Assembly: GCF_007679965.1 (NCBI RefSeq)
Contig: NZ_VEHL01000006.1
Coordinates: 307,102 to 371,101, forward strand
DNA length: 64,000 nucleotides
From: Bordetella genomosp. 13
GTDB taxonomy: Bacteria > Pseudomonadota > Gammaproteobacteria > Burkholderiales > Burkholderiaceae_B
Direction: 5' to 3'
Positions 34,746-42,429 of this stretch are shown piece after piece. The translations under genes were made by a program, and so were the position numbers. The notes under the pieces were generated by a model that saw nothing but the letters and a program-made list of their open reading frames with translations, had not been told where the DNA came from and searched no databases. How positions within the stretch are numbered: position 1 is the stretch's first letter; each line of letters begins with the position of its first letter.

Positions 34746-34776
34746 GGGGAGCCGCGCCGCCGCGGCTCCCCTTTTT
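34746..34776 (+). terminator. Intrinsic terminator after cytochrome c4
   Basis: GGGGAGCCGCG, loop CCGC, CGCGGCTCCCC, then TTTTT. The T-run ends three bases before the probable resB start codon (34780), so the hairpin occupies the place of its leader. Confidence 0.88.
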
Positions 34777-34779
34777 CAC

Positions 34780-36861
34780 ATGACACCGACCCAACCCCCC
34801 CGATCCCGCCTCCCGCTGCGCAGCCTGCCTGGCGAACTGATCGAGCTGCTGAGCTCGATGCGTTTCGCCGTCAGCCTGCTGATGTTCATCTGCGTGGCCA
34901 GCATCGTGGGAACGGTGCTGGCCCAGAATCGCCCGTCGAACAACTACGTCGACCAGTTCGGGCCGTTCTGGTTCGAGGTGTTCGACAAGTTCTCCATCTG
35001 GCACGTCTACAACAGCTGGTGGTTCCTGACGATCATGGCGTTCCTGGTGGTGTCCACCTCGATCTGCCTGATCCGCAACGCTCCCAAGATGCTGCGCGAC
35101 GCCCGCTCGTTCCGCGAGCACGTGCGCGCCAGCAGCCTGCGCGCCTTCCCGCATCGCATCGAGACCGCGCAGCCCATGCCGGTGGACCAGGCCGTGGCCG
35201 ACGTGCGCGCCAGGCTGGGCCAGTTGGGTTATGCCGTGCGCGAGCGCCGCGACGGCGACAGCGTGATGCTGGCCGCCAAGAAGGGCAGCGCCAACCGGCT
35301 GGGCTACATCTTCGCCCACGCCGCCATGGTCATCATCTGCATCGGCGGGCTGCTGGACAGCGAGCTGGCCGTGCGCCTGCAGGTCATGCTGGGCGGCAAG
35401 CATCCCATCACCGACAACATGCTGATCGCCGACGTGCCGGCATCCGGCCGCCTCTCGGTGGGCAACCCCAGCTTCCGCGCCAGCGTGCTGGTGCCCGAGG
35501 GCAGCCAGGTCGGCACGGCCGTGGTCATGGTGGGCGACGGCGCCCTGGTGCAGCCGCTGCCTTTCGCGCTGAAGCTGAAGAAATTCGTCGTCGACTACTA
35601 CTCCACGGGCATGCCCAGCCGCTTTGCCAGCGAAGTCGAAGTCACCGATCCCGACAACGGCAAGTCGTTCGACGCCACCATCGAGGTCAACGAGCCGCTG
35701 CGCTACAAGGGCGTCACGGTCTATCAGTCCAGCTTCGACGACGGCGGCAGCGGCGTGCAGCTTACCGGCTACCCGCTGGTGGGCGCCGAGGCCGGCACTT
35801 TCCGGCTGGACGGCACGGTGGGCAAGCAGTCCGAGGTCACCGCCACGGGGGCGCAGGGCAAGCCGTATTCCATGCAGGTGGACATCACTTCGCTGCGCCC
35901 CATCAACGTCGAAGACCTCACCTCGGGCCGTCCCGACGCCTCGCGCGCCGCGATGAGCCTGGGCGAGCACGTGGCCTCGGTGGCGGGCAGCGCGGCCGGC
36001 AAGAAGAACGAGAACCTGCACAACGTCGGTCCCAGCGTCGAATACCGCCTGATCGACGAAGCCGGCCAGGCGCACGAATTCCGCAACTACATGCTGCCCG
36101 TCACCCTGGACGGCGCGCAGGTGCTGCTGGCCGGCGTGCGCAACAACGCCGGCGAACCCTTCCGCTACCTGCGTATCCCGGCCGACGAAAACGGGTCGGT
36201 GGCCGAGTTCATGCGGCTGCGCGCCGTGCTGAACGATCCGGCCGCGCGCCGCGAGGCCGCGCAGCGCTTCGCGCAGCGCAACGCGCCGCCGGGTGCCGAC
36301 CTGGCGCCGCTGGCGACCGCCGCCGAGCGCGCGCTCGAGACCTTCTCTCATGGGGGCCTGCAGGCCATCGCCGATTTCCTGCAGACCAATACGCCGCCCG
36401 CCGAACTCGAACGCGCCGCCGACGTGGTGGTGCGCCTGCTGGGCGCCAGCGTGTCCGAGTTGCGCACGATCGAGCGCCGGCGCGCCAACCTGTCGGTGCT
36501 GGCCGAAGACGAGGAGCAGGCGCAATGGTCGCGCCTGGCGGTGGCCGCACTGTCCGACCTGTCCGCCTATCCGGCCCCGGCCTTCTTCGCGCTCAGCGAT
36601 TTCAAGCACGTGCAGGCCAGCGTGTTCCAGGTCAGCCGCACCCCCGGCAAGACCACCGTCTATATCGGCTGCCTGCTGCTGATCCTGGGCGTGTTCTCCA
36701 TGTTCTACATCCGTGACCGCCGCGTCTGGGCCTGGGTGCGTCCGTCCGCCAACGGCGGCAGCGACGTGCTGGCGGCCATGACATCGCAAAGGCGTACACT
36801 CGACTTCAACCAGGAATTCGAGCGCTTGCGCCACGCGCTGACGCCGCAAAACAGGTCCTGA
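34780..36861 (+). CDS. resB: Cytochrome c biogenesis protein ResB/Ccs1
   Basis: 693 residues from the ATG at MTPTQPPRS; the in-frame ATG at 34741 would place the terminator inside the coding region. Membrane segments lie near 30-50 (MRFAVSLLMFICVASIVGTVLA), 80-100 (WWFLTIMAFLVVSTSICLI), 175-195 and near 630, with a large periplasmic domain before the last. Together with CcsB it exports and attaches haem to apocytochromes (System II). No Shine-Dalgarno is visible before the start; see findings. Confidence 0.93.
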   Translation: MTPTQPPRSRLPLRSLPGELIELLSSMRFAVSLLMFICVASIVGTVLAQNRPSNNYVDQFGPFWFEVFDKFSIWHVYNSWWFLTIMAFLVVSTSICLIRNAPKMLRDARSFREHVRASSLRAFPHRIETAQPMPVDQAVADVRARLGQLGYAVRERRDGDSVMLAAKKGSANRLGYIFAHAAMVIICIGGLLDSELAVRLQVMLGGKHPITDNMLIADVPASGRLSVGNPSFRASVLVPEGSQVGTAVVMVGDGALVQPLPFALKLKKFVVDYYSTGMPSRFASEVEVTDPDNGKSFDATIEVNEPLRYKGVTVYQSSFDDGGSGVQLTGYPLVGAEAGTFRLDGTVGKQSEVTATGAQGKPYSMQVDITSLRPINVEDLTSGRPDASRAAMSLGEHVASVAGSAAGKKNENLHNVGPSVEYRLIDEAGQAHEFRNYMLPVTLDGAQVLLAGVRNNAGEPFRYLRIPADENGSVAEFMRLRAVLNDPAARREAAQRFAQRNAPPGADLAPLATAAERALETFSHGGLQAIADFLQTNTPPAELERAADVVVRLLGASVSELRTIERRRANLSVLAEDEEQAQWSRLAVAALSDLSAYPAPAFFALSDFKHVQASVFQVSRTPGKTTVYIGCLLLILGVFSMFYIRDRRVWAWVRPSANGGSDVLAAMTSQRRTLDFNQEFERLRHALTPQNRS

Positions 36862-36868
36862 GGCTTCC

Positions 36869-38206
36869 ATGTCCACCACCACCACCTCTCCCTCCCAGAC
36901 GGCCTGGCCGCAAAGCGTCTCGGCCACGGGCGACAGCCGCGCGCGCCGCGGCCGTCCCGACTGGACCGACGCCATCTTCTTCGTGCTGCTGGCCGTGGGC
37001 GCGGGCTTCGCGATCAGCCGGTATGGCCATGCCATGGATTACTACGAGACGCTGATCCTGTGCGGTCTCGTGCCCGCGCTGACGTGGCTGGGCTGGCTGT
37101 GGCGGCCGTTGCGCGGCCTGATGGTCGCCTGTGCGCTGGCGGCCGGCCTGGCGCTGCTGCTCTACCAGAACGACCTGGCGCGCGCCGAGCACGTGTTCTT
37201 CCTGAAGTACCTCTTCTCGTCGCAATCCGCCGTGCTGTGGATGTGCGCGCTCTTCATGCTGGCCACCGTGTGCTACTGGGGCGGCATCGTCAGCCCCACC
37301 AGCGCGTGGCTGGGCACCGCGCTCACGTGGGGCGCCGTCTTCGCCGGCCTGACCGGCCTCTTGGTACGCTGGCGCGAAAGCCACCTGATGGGCCCCGACC
37401 TGGGCCACATCCCGGTCAGCAACCTGTACGAAGTGTTCGTGCTGTTCTCGCTGATCACGGCGCTGTTCTACCTGTACTACGAACGCAAGTACGCCACGCG
37501 CGCGCTGGGCGGCTTCGTGCTGCTGGTCATCTCGTCGGCCATCGTGTTCCTGCTGTGGTATTCGTTCACGCGGGACGCTGGCCAGATCCAGCCGCTGGTG
37601 CCCGCCCTGAAAAGCTGGTGGATGAAGCTGCACGTGCCTGCCAACTTCATCGGCTACGGCACGTTCTCGCTGGCCGCCATGGTGGGCTTCGCCCATCTGG
37701 TCAAGCAGCATGGCGAAACCGCCTCGTGGGCCAAGCTGGCGCCGCTGTTCGTGCTGGGCGTGCTGCTGTGCGCCGAGCCCATGGTGTTCCGCACCGACGG
37801 CCTGTCGGCCACGTGGATGATCTACGGCGGCGTGGGTGTGGTCATCACCGGCCTGATCCTGGCCGCGCGGCGTCGCATCGCCCAGGCCCTGCCGTCGCTC
37901 GAGGTGCTGGACGACATCATGTACCGGGCCATCGCGGTGGGCTTTGCCTTCTTCACCGTGGCCACGGTGCTGGGCGCCCTGTGGGCCGCCGATGCCTGGG
38001 GCGCCTACTGGCAATGGGATCCCAAGGAAACCTGGGCCCTGATCGTCTGGCTGAACTACGCCGCCTGGCTGCACATGCGCCTGATCAAGGGCCTGCGCGG
38101 CACCATGGCCGCGTACTGGGCGCTGGTGGGCCTGTTGATCACCGGCTTCGCGTTCCTGGGCGTGAACATGTTCCTGTCGGGCCTGCACTCGTACGGCGAG
38201 CTGTAG
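36869..38206 (+). CDS. ccsB: Cytochrome c biogenesis protein CcsB (ResC/CcsA)
   Basis: 445 residues with about eight to ten membrane segments. The haem-handling WWD motif is in WGAYWQWDPKETWALIVWL (about 378-396), with flanking histidines in LWMKLHVPANF and LHMRLIK. It forms the cytochrome c synthetase with ResB, whose stop is seven bases upstream. A terminator follows 45 bases after the stop. Confidence 0.95.
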   Translation: MSTTTTSPSQTAWPQSVSATGDSRARRGRPDWTDAIFFVLLAVGAGFAISRYGHAMDYYETLILCGLVPALTWLGWLWRPLRGLMVACALAAGLALLLYQNDLARAEHVFFLKYLFSSQSAVLWMCALFMLATVCYWGGIVSPTSAWLGTALTWGAVFAGLTGLLVRWRESHLMGPDLGHIPVSNLYEVFVLFSLITALFYLYYERKYATRALGGFVLLVISSAIVFLLWYSFTRDAGQIQPLVPALKSWWMKLHVPANFIGYGTFSLAAMVGFAHLVKQHGETASWAKLAPLFVLGVLLCAEPMVFRTDGLSATWMIYGGVGVVITGLILAARRRIAQALPSLEVLDDIMYRAIAVGFAFFTVATVLGALWAADAWGAYWQWDPKETWALIVWLNYAAWLHMRLIKGLRGTMAAYWALVGLLITGFAFLGVNMFLSGLHSYGEL

Positions 38207-38252
38207 GCGGGCAACGGGGCCGCTGCTTCGCGGCGCGTCCTGGTGCATGGAA

Positions 38253-38280
38253 AAGGGCGGCATTGCCGCCCTTGTCTTTT
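38253..38280 (+). terminator. Terminator after ccsB
   Basis: AAGGGCGGC, loop ATT, GCCGCCCTT, then GTCTTTT. It also fits the convergent lipoprotein gene, since the reverse strand has TTTTCC after the stem. Confidence 0.8.
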
Positions 38281-38287
38281 GCGCCGA

Positions 38288-38590
38288 TCAGCGCGCGAAC
38301 GCGCGGCGCAGCCGTTCGGCTTCCGCCTTGTTCAGGCGCTGCGCCTCCTTTTCAGCGTATTGTTCCTCGCCCGGCTCGTACGAGCCCTTGAAGATGCAGC
38401 TGCGTCGGTTCTTGCGGCACTTGGCCTCTTCCTGCGCCGCCTGCTTGTCGCTGACGGCTGCTTCGCTGCTGGCCGCCGTGTCGCTGCCCGCGTCCGATGA
38501 CGCGTCGGGCTTGTTCGTGGAGCATCCGGCGATCGAAACCGCCAGGATCAACATCGCGCCGCACCGGTTCAATATTCGAATCGCAGACAA
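38288..38590 (-). CDS. Small putative lipoprotein
   Basis: 100 residues. A signal sequence MLILAVSIAGC ends in a lipobox (IAGC), so the mature lipoprotein begins with the Cys at about 23. The rest is charged: an Ala/Ser/Asp-rich linker, then two cysteines in KCRKNRRSC and a helical Glu/Lys/Arg-rich end. The start is probably a TTG at 38590 with GCGGGAAAAG upstream; an ATG at 38554 would leave no n-region. I do not recognise a family. Confidence 0.65.
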   Translation of the reverse strand: MSAIRILNRCGAMLILAVSIAGCSTNKPDASSDAGSDTAASSEAAVSDKQAAQEEAKCRKNRRSCIFKGSYEPGEEQYAEKEAQRLNKAEAERLRRAFAR

Positions 38591-38640
38591 ATCTTTTCCC
38601 GCCTTGCCAGCATGCCATGGCTTTATTTATAGCAAACCCG

Positions 38641-39945
38641 TCAGGCGATCTGCCTGGCCATGTCGCCGATGACGGTGTGCAGAATGGTCTTGAGGCACCG
38701 GGATTCTCCTCCCATGGTCGCCGTCAGGTCCGGGCGTGCGCGGATGAGTTGTTCGTTCTCGGCCATGATCTCTGCATGGAGCGCTTGCGCCAGGGCCGGG
38801 ATGCGGTTGCGCAGATTGCCCAGCAAACGCTCGGCCGTTCCCTTGGCCAACTTCAATGCAGCCCCGGCTTCCAGCAGTACGGCACGGTTGATGTCGGCGA
38901 AGCGGCGGGCGCCGAGGATTGGCCAGGCCAACTGCGTTTCCTCCGGCCATCCATGCTTTTCGAAGGCGCGCGTCTCATAGGTAGCGACGCTGAGCAGGTC
39001 ATAGAACGGCGCCAGCTGTATGCCCTCGTGCGACACCAGGAAACTGAGGTTCTTCAGGTGGGCATCGGCATTGCCGACCAGCACGTTAAACACCAGCCAG
39101 CCAAACAACCGGGACCGCGCCACCGCCGGGCTGCGGCAGGCATCGGCCAGTGCCGCCAGGCTTTCCATGCTGCCCTGGCTGTACTTGAAACCACGATCGA
39201 GCCCCAGCAGTTGGCATGCGTCGATCATGTGCCTGCGCTGCCAGCCTTGTGCAACCGGTATCCGATCGAAGCGATCGATCAGGTAGACGGGCGAGGGCAC
39301 ATACCGGCGATGTACCTGCGGCACCTCCAGGCCCAGTCGCCGTGCCAGGCGCATCACGAACCATTCGTTGATGACGGAATGGGGATAGTCCTCATCAGGA
39401 TGATCCGGCTTCAGGATATGTGCCGATGGCGTGGCGCCAGCAGGTTCGAACAGCGCATCGTCCTGCAAAACGACCGCCAGCTTGTGCTGTGCGCCTGCCA
39501 ACGACATGCGTTTGATGGCAGCATGCGTCAACGGAGTCTTGGGCAACTGGCGGATCCGGGTCTCCAACGCATCGTCGCGCAAGGGGCGCAAAGGCTCAAC
39601 GGCTTGGGGCGGCGAATCCGACGGCAACAAGGTAAGAGATCCCGCGGACTCCGCGCCGTACCACGCCAGCAGGCCGAATGCGTCTGCCACATCCAGTTTG
39701 GCGTCCCCGGCCAGCAAGCGACGTTGCCCTTCTTCCGGCAACAGGTTGTCGAAATACCATTGCACTGGTCGCTGGCTTGCTCCGTCCAGCAAAGGCTCGG
39801 ATGCAAGAGGCAGAAATGGGCTGAGTGCGAAACCGTCTGGATTCTCGATCCAGGCATCCGCATATCGAAAGCTCCACAGGCCGTTCACCTCCTGCAGAGT
39901 GCCGACCTCGACCTCGTTGATCGACGCGCGCAAGGACCGGCTCAT
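38641..39945 (-). CDS. hipA: HipA-family serine/threonine kinase toxin
   Basis: 434 residues, near the 440 of E. coli HipA. The N-terminal subdomain (1-110) carries SASxRPVQWYFDNLLPEEGQRR. The kinase core has MSLAGAQHKLAV (147-158), catalytic D294 in GNADAHLKNLSF and D316 of the DFG-like FYDLLS. HipA toxins phosphorylate aminoacyl-tRNA synthetases (GltX in E. coli) and cause growth arrest; here the target is unknown. Its ATG overlaps the hipB stop by four bases. Confidence 0.92.
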   Translation of the reverse strand: MSRSLRASINEVEVGTLQEVNGLWSFRYADAWIENPDGFALSPFLPLASEPLLDGASQRPVQWYFDNLLPEEGQRRLLAGDAKLDVADAFGLLAWYGAESAGSLTLLPSDSPPQAVEPLRPLRDDALETRIRQLPKTPLTHAAIKRMSLAGAQHKLAVVLQDDALFEPAGATPSAHILKPDHPDEDYPHSVINEWFVMRLARRLGLEVPQVHRRYVPSPVYLIDRFDRIPVAQGWQRRHMIDACQLLGLDRGFKYSQGSMESLAALADACRSPAVARSRLFGWLVFNVLVGNADAHLKNLSFLVSHEGIQLAPFYDLLSVATYETRAFEKHGWPEETQLAWPILGARRFADINRAVLLEAGAALKLAKGTAERLLGNLRNRIPALAQALHAEIMAENEQLIRARPDLTATMGGESRCLKTILHTVIGDMARQIA

Positions 39946-40208
39946 CGTCTAGCCTTGGCGTTCGACGGGTCATTCAGGTATGCAGCCACGCTTTCCGGCA
40001 CATCCATGACGACCCGGACGCCGAGTCCCTCCAGTACCTGGAACAGCTTGCCCCACTGCACGGATTCACTGCCGCGCTCGATCTTGCCCAGGAAGTTTTC
40101 GCTTACGCCGATGCTGCCGGCTGCATCGTCCTGGCGTATTTTCTGGGCTTTGCGACTGGCGCGCACGATCCTGCCCACGGCAGCCGCATCATCTATAGGT
40201 ATCTGCAT
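39942..40208 (-). CDS. hipB: HipB-family XRE antitoxin and autorepressor
   Basis: 88 residues. A helix-turn-helix (about 12-65: VGRIVRASRKAQKIRQDDAAGSIGVSENFLGKIERG) is followed by WGKLFQVLEGLGVRVVMDVP and a short C-terminal tail. The ATG is preceded by GAGG, which is itself inside operator O1. It should neutralise HipA and repress the operon through the three operators. Confidence 0.93.
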   Translation of the reverse strand: MQIPIDDAAAVGRIVRASRKAQKIRQDDAAGSIGVSENFLGKIERGSESVQWGKLFQVLEGLGVRVVMDVPESVAAYLNDPSNAKARR

Positions 40209-40212
40209 GGCG

Positions 40213-40234
40213 AATCCTCACGGTCGTAAGGATT
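40213..40234. promoter_or_regulatory. hipBA operator O1
   Basis: AATCC-N12-GGATT with the core ACGGTCGT. It covers the predicted transcription start, part of the -10 box and the hipB Shine-Dalgarno. Confidence 0.8.
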
Positions 40235-40261
40235 ATGCGCCCATGCCAGTGAGTCTGACAA
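40232..40261 (-). promoter_or_regulatory. hipBA promoter
   Basis: On the minus strand TTGTCA (40261-40256), an 18-bp spacer and CATAAT (40237-40232). The transcription start would fall near 40225, giving a leader of about 17 bases. Confidence 0.7.
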
Positions 40262-40262
40262 G

Positions 40263-40284
40263 AATCCGCGCGATCGTGAGGATT
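40263..40284. promoter_or_regulatory. hipBA operator O2
   Basis: AATCC-N12-GGATT with core GCGATCGT, flanked by G and C that extend the symmetry by one pair. It abuts the -35 box. Confidence 0.8.
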
Positions 40285-40312
40285 CTTACGGTTAAGCGAA
40301 GAATTCCGCTGA

Positions 40313-40334
40313 AATCCTTACGTTCGTGAGGATT
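40313..40334. promoter_or_regulatory. hipBA operator O3
   Basis: AATCC-N12-GGATT with core ACGTTCGT. Its centre is exactly 50 bp from O2, as O2 is from O1. Confidence 0.78.
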
Positions 40335-40403
40335 TTCGTGCGGAAATGTCGAATAAATCCCCGCAGAATCTGCGGTGAATCCGCTTGTCGAAATCCGTCC
40401 AGC

Positions 40404-40441
40404 AATAAAAATCCGACCAGGCGGCATGCCGCGTGATCGGA
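40404..40441 (-). terminator. Terminator after lysA
   Basis: On the minus strand TCCGA...GCGGC-AT-GCCGC...TCGGA forms a long stem, followed by TTTTTATT. A strong intrinsic terminator for the lptM-lysA operon. Confidence 0.85.
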
Positions 40442-40480
40442 CTCCAGAAACCCATGCAACGCCGCCCCTCGGGGCGCGCT

Positions 40481-41776
40481 TCAGGGCAGCGTGGTCTCGC
40501 CGCGCATCAGGTCTTCGATGGTCTCGCGCCGGCGGACCACGTGGTACTTGTCGCCGTCGACCATGACCTCGGCCGGGCGGCCGCGCGAGTTGTAGTTGCT
40601 GGCCATCACCATGCCGTAGGCGCCCGCGGATTCCAGCGCCAGCACGTCGCCTTCTTCCACGTGCAGCCGGCGCTGGCGCGCCAGCCAGTCGCCGCTTTCG
40701 CAGACCGGGCCGACCACGTCGTATTCCTGTTCGCTGCCCTGGCGCGGCCGAACCGCGCGCAGGCCATGGTAGGCCTCGTAGAGGGCCGGGCGCAGCAGGT
40801 CGTTCATGGCGGCGTCGACGATGGCGAAATTGCGCGCCTCGGCATGCTTGAGGAACTGCACGGTGGTCAGCAGCAGGCCGGCATTGCCGACCAGCGAGCG
40901 GCCCGGTTCCAGCACCAGGTGCAGGTGGCCGTAGCCGCGTGCCCGCAGGCGGTCGAACACGCGGTCCAGCAGCGCCTTGGGCGAGGGCGGGATTTCATCC
41001 GTATAGCGGATGCCCAGGCCGCCGCCCAGGTCCAGGTGCTCGATGGTGATGCCGGCGCGGGCCAACTGGTCGATCAGGTCGAGCAGCTTTTCCAGCGCAT
41101 CGAAATAGGGGCTGATGTCGGTGAGCTGCGAACCGATGTGGCAATCGACGCCGACCACTTCCAGGCCCGGCAGCGATGCCGCCAGCTGGTAGGCGTCCAG
41201 CGCAGCCTCGATGGCGATGCCGAACTTGTTTTCCTTCAGTCCGGTGGAGATGTAGGGGTGCGTCTGTGCGTCCACGTCGGGGTTGACGCGCAGCGACACG
41301 CGCGCGGTCCGGCCGGCCTGCTGGGCCACCTGCGACAGGCGGCGCAGCTCGGCCTGCGATTCGACGTTGAAGCACTTCACGCCGGCCTCGATGGCCATGC
41401 GCATTTCCCAGGCCTGCTTGCCCACGCCCGAGAACACCACGCGCGACGGATCGCCGCCCACGGCCAGCACGCGCTGCAGTTCGCCGCCCGACACGATGTC
41501 GAAGCCCGCCCCCAGGCGCGCGAACTCCTTCAGCACCGCCAGGTTGGAGTTGGCCTTCATGCCGAAGCAGACCAGCACGGGGCGTGCGCCGATGGCGTCG
41601 CGGTACGACTGCCAGGCCGCCGCCAGCGCGGCACGCGAATAGACGTACAGCGGGGTGCCCAGCTCGGCTGCCAGTTTGTCCAGCGCCACGTTCTCCGCGT
41701 GCAGCACGCCGTCGCGGTAATGGAAATGGGGATGGCCAGCCAGTTCGGGCTGGATCGTGGGGGCGGACGAGGTCAT
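40481..41776 (-). CDS. lysA: Diaminopimelate decarboxylase
   Basis: 431 residues, fold-III PLP enzyme. The PLP lysine is in VCFGMKANSN (near 70). Other motifs are HIGSQL, DLGGGLGIRY, EPGRSLVGNAG and the acidic-pocket GPVCESGDWLA with its catalytic Cys. It decarboxylates meso-diaminopimelate to lysine. The ATG overlaps the lptM stop (ATGA), so translation is coupled and no separate Shine-Dalgarno is seen. Confidence 0.97.
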   Translation of the reverse strand: MTSSAPTIQPELAGHPHFHYRDGVLHAENVALDKLAAELGTPLYVYSRAALAAAWQSYRDAIGARPVLVCFGMKANSNLAVLKEFARLGAGFDIVSGGELQRVLAVGGDPSRVVFSGVGKQAWEMRMAIEAGVKCFNVESQAELRRLSQVAQQAGRTARVSLRVNPDVDAQTHPYISTGLKENKFGIAIEAALDAYQLAASLPGLEVVGVDCHIGSQLTDISPYFDALEKLLDLIDQLARAGITIEHLDLGGGLGIRYTDEIPPSPKALLDRVFDRLRARGYGHLHLVLEPGRSLVGNAGLLLTTVQFLKHAEARNFAIVDAAMNDLLRPALYEAYHGLRAVRPRQGSEQEYDVVGPVCESGDWLARQRRLHVEEGDVLALESAGAYGMVMASNYNSRGRPAEVMVDGDKYHVVRRRETIEDLMRGETTLP

Positions 41777-41985
41777 TGGGCGGAGGTGCGGGAGGGAAGC
41801 TGAGGAGTGCTGGAGCCCGGAATGTTGGTCGAAGGCGGCGGCGGATTGCTCGGTTGCGCGCGGCTCTGGCCTTCTTGCGGCGGCAGGTACAGCGGGCCCT
41901 TGAAGCCGCATGCGGCCAGCATGCCGGCGGCCGCCAGCGTGGCTACAATGCGTAGAGCCTTGCGGCTGCATGCCAGTGGGGACAC
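41773..41985 (-). CDS. lptM: LPS assembly lipoprotein LptM (YifL-like)
   Basis: 70 residues from a GTG preceded by ACGGAGTCATCT. Signal sequence and lipobox LAAAGMLAAC, then the diagnostic GFKGPLYLPP directly after the lipidated Cys, and a Pro/Ser-rich tail. LptM assists maturation of the LptD/LptE outer-membrane translocon. The cyaY-lptM-lysA arrangement is conserved in proteobacteria. Confidence 0.9.
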   Translation of the reverse strand: MSPLACSRKALRIVATLAAAGMLAACGFKGPLYLPPQEGQSRAQPSNPPPPSTNIPGSSTPQLPSRTSAQ

Positions 41986-42016
41986 AGATGACTCCGTAAA
42001 TCGTGCAGATGGAATT

Positions 42017-42346
42017 ATGACCGAAACCGAATTTCTTGCGTTGATCGACCAAGTACTGGACAGCATCGAGAGCCAGTCCGACGACTGGGCTGCCACGCTC
42101 GACATCGACGTCGAAGCCAGCCGCAGCGGCAATGTCCTGACCCTGGTGTTCGAGGACGGCACGCACGTCGTCGTCAACTCGCAGGCCGCCATGCAGGAAC
42201 TGTGGGTGGCCGCGCGCACGGGCGGCTTCCATTACCGCTACGACGGCCAGCAGTGGAACGACACCCGCGGCGGTCCCACGCTGCCCGAGGCCCTGTCGCA
42301 GATCTGTTCCGTGGCCGCCGGCCAGCCGGTGACGGTGCGCCTGTAG
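42017..42346 (+). CDS. cyaY: Frataxin-like iron-sulfur cluster protein CyaY
   Basis: 109 residues. The ATG lies only 31 bases from the divergent lptM start. The acidic first helix (TETEFLALIDQVLDSIESQSDDW) binds iron, followed by the beta sheet GNVLTLVFEDGTHVVVNSQAAMQELWVAARTGGFHY, as in frataxins. A TACAAT at 41944-41949 could be its -10, which would put the promoter inside lptM. Confidence 0.95.
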   Translation: MTETEFLALIDQVLDSIESQSDDWAATLDIDVEASRSGNVLTLVFEDGTHVVVNSQAAMQELWVAARTGGFHYRYDGQQWNDTRGGPTLPEALSQICSVAAGQPVTVRL

Positions 42347-42398
42347 ACCGCCGTAGGCGCCGCCGCGGGCCGCGCCCGCCGGCACACCGCAATAGCTG

Positions 42399-42429
42399 AC
42401 GGGCCGCCCTGCAAGGCGGCCCGTTTTGC
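42399..42429 (+). terminator. Terminator after cyaY
   Basis: ACGGGCCGCC, loop CTGCAA, GGCGGCCCGT, then TTTGC. It ends just before the convergent mrcA stop. Confidence 0.88.
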
